From positions 1 to 31,367 of the IMG/VR virus record IMGVR_UViG_3300050014_000841: a DNA stretch of 31,367 bases, one strand, 5' to 3'. Shown piece by piece: positions 29,843 through 31,367 of this stretch (positions are counted from its first letter, which is position 1; the number at the start of each line of letters is the position of its first letter). The position numbers and the translations under genes are program-made. The notes beneath the pieces are model-generated. The model worked only from the letters and a program-made list of their open reading frames with translations. It was not told the origin of the DNA and made no database searches. This stretch comes from a virus.

Positions 29843-30483
29843 GGCGGTTCCTCCTCTTCTGGCGACTCTTCTGGTGATGGTGTATCTGGCAGCAGCACTG
29901 CGTTGTTGCTGTCATCGTAGGCGGCAAAGAAATCCTCAGCAATAGTACCTGGCGGCAACGATTTGAGCGGCTTGAAAATGTCCCGGTCAGGATTCGTGGG
30001 CGCGTTATTATTAATCTTTAGATCTGTATCTGTATCTGTATCTGGGGGTGTTTCAAAGTTGTTACCGTCACCGTTACTGGAACGTTGCTGTAACGTTTCA
30101 TGTAACGTTACCTCTAACGTTCCATTTTTCTTCGCACGGTGTTTCATAACTCGATCTGTGCTGCCATCGCTCTCGAAGTTGCGCTTGCCCCAGTTCGTGC
30201 AAACATAAACTCCATCCTCGACATGGAGCATGTTCTGCTGCTCAAATTTATCAAGCGCCTCCTTGGTCTCCCTGGGCTCCATGGCCGCCTCATCAGCAAT
30301 ATCATCGATGGTTGCGGGGATGCCCTCAGACAGCAGCAACCGGCCTTCGAGAGGCGACTCCTTGGCTATTGCCATGACAGCTATCCATACCCAGCGCAGA
30401 TCAGGCGGCAGGCGGCGCAGCTTCCTGTCTCTTGTAATTTCTGTGTAGCAGCGGAACCAGGTTTTGTTAGCCAAGGTCATCAT
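29758..30483 (-). CDS. Phage replisome organizer (initiator)
   Basis: A 241-aa protein. Residues 1-125 match the N-terminal domain of phage replisome organizers (Phage_rep_org_N): WFRCYTEITRDRKLRRLPPD, then WVWIAVMAIAKESPLEGRLL, a winged-helix region DDIADEAAMEPRETKEALDK and the closing DRVMKHRAKKN. It would bind the origin and recruit the helicase loader. Residues 130-165 are encoded by repeats (AACGTT iterons and a DTDTD run), suggesting the origin lies inside the gene as in lambda O. The C-terminal tail is low complexity (SPEESPEEEEPP). GGAGG is only 0-3 nt before the two ATGs; a TTG 9 nt away could be the start. Confidence 0.85.
   Translation of the reverse strand: MMTLANKTWFRCYTEITRDRKLRRLPPDLRWVWIAVMAIAKESPLEGRLLLSEGIPATIDDIADEAAMEPRETKEALDKFEQQNMLHVEDGVYVCTNWGKRNFESDGSTDRVMKHRAKKNGTLEVTLHETLQQRSSNGDGNNFETPPDTDTDTDLKINNNAPTNPDRDIFKPLKSLPPGTIAEDFFAAYDDSNNAVLLPDTPSPEESPEEEEPPCPNATTAESSSASTPEMILQSATARAG
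30002..30121. other. Putative phage replication origin inside the initiator gene
   Basis: AACGTT occurs four times at 30081, 30092, 30104 and 30116, spaced 11-12 bp and mostly as TAACGTT, so the copies face one side of the helix. Next to them are three ATCTGT hexamers (30022-30043) and an AT-rich stretch (30004-30020), a candidate unwinding element. This matches iteron plus AT-rich origins embedded in phage initiator genes. Confidence 0.6.
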
Positions 30484-30491
30484 CCTCCAAG

Positions 30492-30971
30492 TTAAGAAGC
30501 TGCTGATCGTCCCGTATACTCGGTCATAAACTTGCTCACGTTATACTGCTCGCCTGGGCGCCGCTGGTTAGCGCAGCGCAGCAGGTCACTCAAGAACTCC
30601 CGCACCACCTCGCACTGTGGTGGCGTCAGGGATCGCGTCATCTTGCTGCCGCATGCCCTGGTAAACTTGCATTGAAGCCGCTCCTGCGTCCGCGGATGCG
30701 CCCGGTGCACTTCAAGGCGCATGCCAATCCGGACGTGGCCGACGGAAGAGACAGGCCTGTGCATCTCTTTGGCGATCGCGCCGTCTGTCATCCCTTGCTG
30801 CCACAGTTCACGCAGCCGATCACGGTCGATGTGCGGCCGGGTTGTGGGCAGCCCCAGGCGCTTACGGGCGAGAAAGACTGCGCTCACAGTGACGCCGACC
30901 GCCGCGGCGATCTGCACATCGTTTTTGCCTTCTTCCCACAGGGACCGGACCAGGGCATCACGATCGCTCAC
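30492..30971 (-). CDS. Tandem helix-turn-helix DNA-binding protein (GcrA-like N-terminus)
   Basis: A 159-aa protein with two similar HTH units: ALVRSLWEEGKNDVQIAAAV with RKRLGL (residues ~6-41), and RLRELWQQGMTDGAIAKEM with VRIGMRL (~51-84). The pattern W-x-x-G-x-x-D-x-x-I-A resembles the start of GcrA-like regulators and resolvase HTHs. Residues ~100-159 (SLTPPQCEVVREFLSDLLRC) may be an oligomerisation part. It sits just upstream of the replisome organizer, so it probably regulates early or late genes. The start overlaps the previous gene by ATGA. Confidence 0.65.
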   Translation of the reverse strand: MSDRDALVRSLWEEGKNDVQIAAAVGVTVSAVFLARKRLGLPTTRPHIDRDRLRELWQQGMTDGAIAKEMHRPVSSVGHVRIGMRLEVHRAHPRTQERLQCKFTRACGSKMTRSLTPPQCEVVREFLSDLLRCANQRRPGEQYNVSKFMTEYTGRSAAS

Positions 30972-31207
30972 GTCGACGCCTCCAGTATCCGCAGCCAGAG
31001 CGGGAGCACCGGGAACCAGGTGACCGGAGTTTGTCCACTGAAGGAGGCACAGCTATAGCAACCACGTTGACCACGTATGACCCAGGCTAATCCTCTGATA
31101 CGGCGGTCGCACACCAGGCACCACGGCACAGAATAGGTGTTCAGGTGCTTCGAAACGTAGCGTGCCAACCGTGCCGGCACTTTTGTCTGTAACGCTGTCT
31201 CAGGCAT
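30968..31207 (-). CDS. Small zinc-ribbon protein
   Basis: 79 aa from ATG 31207, with GGTGAT 5 nt upstream; an upstream GTG would add three residues. Two CxxC knuckles (WCLVCDRRI and RGCYSCASF) about 22 residues apart suggest one zinc ribbon. Overlap with the upstream gene (ATGCCTGA) and with the HTH gene (ATGA) shows translational coupling. Function unknown. Confidence 0.6.
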   Translation of the reverse strand: MPETALQTKVPARLARYVSKHLNTYSVPWCLVCDRRIRGLAWVIRGQRGCYSCASFSGQTPVTWFPVLPLWLRILEAST

Positions 31208-31367
31208 GCTGATCACCGTCCAGATCCGCCAGAGTTTTCCGAAGCGCTTGGTAAACTTCAGTGTGCATACTTCCCTCTTTGACGAGTGCCCGTGCCGCCT
31301 CGACCACCCGGAGTAGCGCGGCCCCGGTAGTGGCAGAGTCTAAAATCTCCTTAAACCGTGCATAGGC
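31200..31367 (-). CDS. Early protein, C-terminal part (runs off the window)
   Basis: A frame open from the right window edge to TGA at 31200-31202, 55 visible residues. It is helical and charged (FKEILDSATTGAALLRVVEA, then ALVKEGSMHTEVYQALRKTL). Codon use and overlap with the next gene (ATGCCTGA) support it as the end of a real gene. No family can be assigned from this part. Confidence 0.6.
   Translation of the reverse strand, partial: AYARFKEILDSATTGAALLRVVEAARALVKEGSMHTEVYQALRKTLADLDGDQHA

Noticed and set aside
1-31367. CRISPR array, diversity-generating retroelement or insertion sequence
   Set aside because: No regularly spaced repeats, no reverse transcriptase or template/variable repeat pair, and no transposase or terminal inverted repeats were seen.

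Overview
This window is a large part of the genome of a temperate, podovirus-like tailed phage. It is seen in its circular or virion arrangement, not as an integrated prophage. The evidence is an attP-like core (the 3' half of a tRNA-Gly(GCC) gene, about 1435-1485) lying between a rightward integrase and the end of a long leftward late operon. Repeats resembling integrase arm sites lie on both sides of the core. In an integrated prophage, host DNA would follow the core; here the phage lysis genes follow it. The likely host is a Firmicute, probably of the Clostridia. This is inference from AGGAGG-type ribosome binding sites, a copper-amine-oxidase-N-like stalk domain on the lysin, a Phage_rep_org_N-type initiator, a DUF1906 remnant and palindromes resembling ParB/Noc sites. 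The species cannot be named.

Layout. 1-1358 (+): end of a small membrane protein, then the integrase. 1360-1665: attP, arm repeats and two terminators. 1666-28031 (-): the late operon. In transcription order it holds small and large terminase, four small proteins, portal, two small basic proteins, scaffold, putative decoration protein, capsid, five accessory virion proteins and a DUF1906 remnant, head-tail adaptor, tailspike, a 43-aa microprotein, a tail hub protein, a tail-tip/fibre protein with HxH motifs, two ejection proteins (one of 1740 aa ending in a lytic transglycosylase), a PurD-like ATP-grasp enzyme, a single-TM protein, a modular lysin and a holin candidate. One AT-rich gene on the opposite strand (O-acetyltransferase, 13788-14375) interrupts the operon as a moron. 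28171-31367 (-): early/middle genes in a tightly overlapping cassette (tandem-HTH protein, replisome organizer with internal iterons, VRR-NUC nuclease, zinc-ribbon proteins).

Control. Between the early cassette and terS lies a good sigma-70-type promoter (TTGACA, 17 bp, TACACT, leftward). Two tandem intrinsic terminators follow it almost at once, an arrangement expected of an antitermination-controlled late promoter. The most unusual signal is a 16-bp palindrome, TATTTCACGTGAAATA. It occurs three times exactly and once with one mismatch, only between genes. The three exact copies each lie 2 nt after a stop codon and directly before a terminator hairpin; the fourth lies between the late tandem terminators and the terS ribosome binding site. 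The sequence is intermediate between the ParB site parS and the Noc site NBS.

The host-interaction genes (tailspike, acetyltransferase, 43-aa paralogue, AT-rich chimeric virion gene, DUF1906 remnant) cluster at 13.8-18.3 kb and look like the recombining, adaptable part of the genome.
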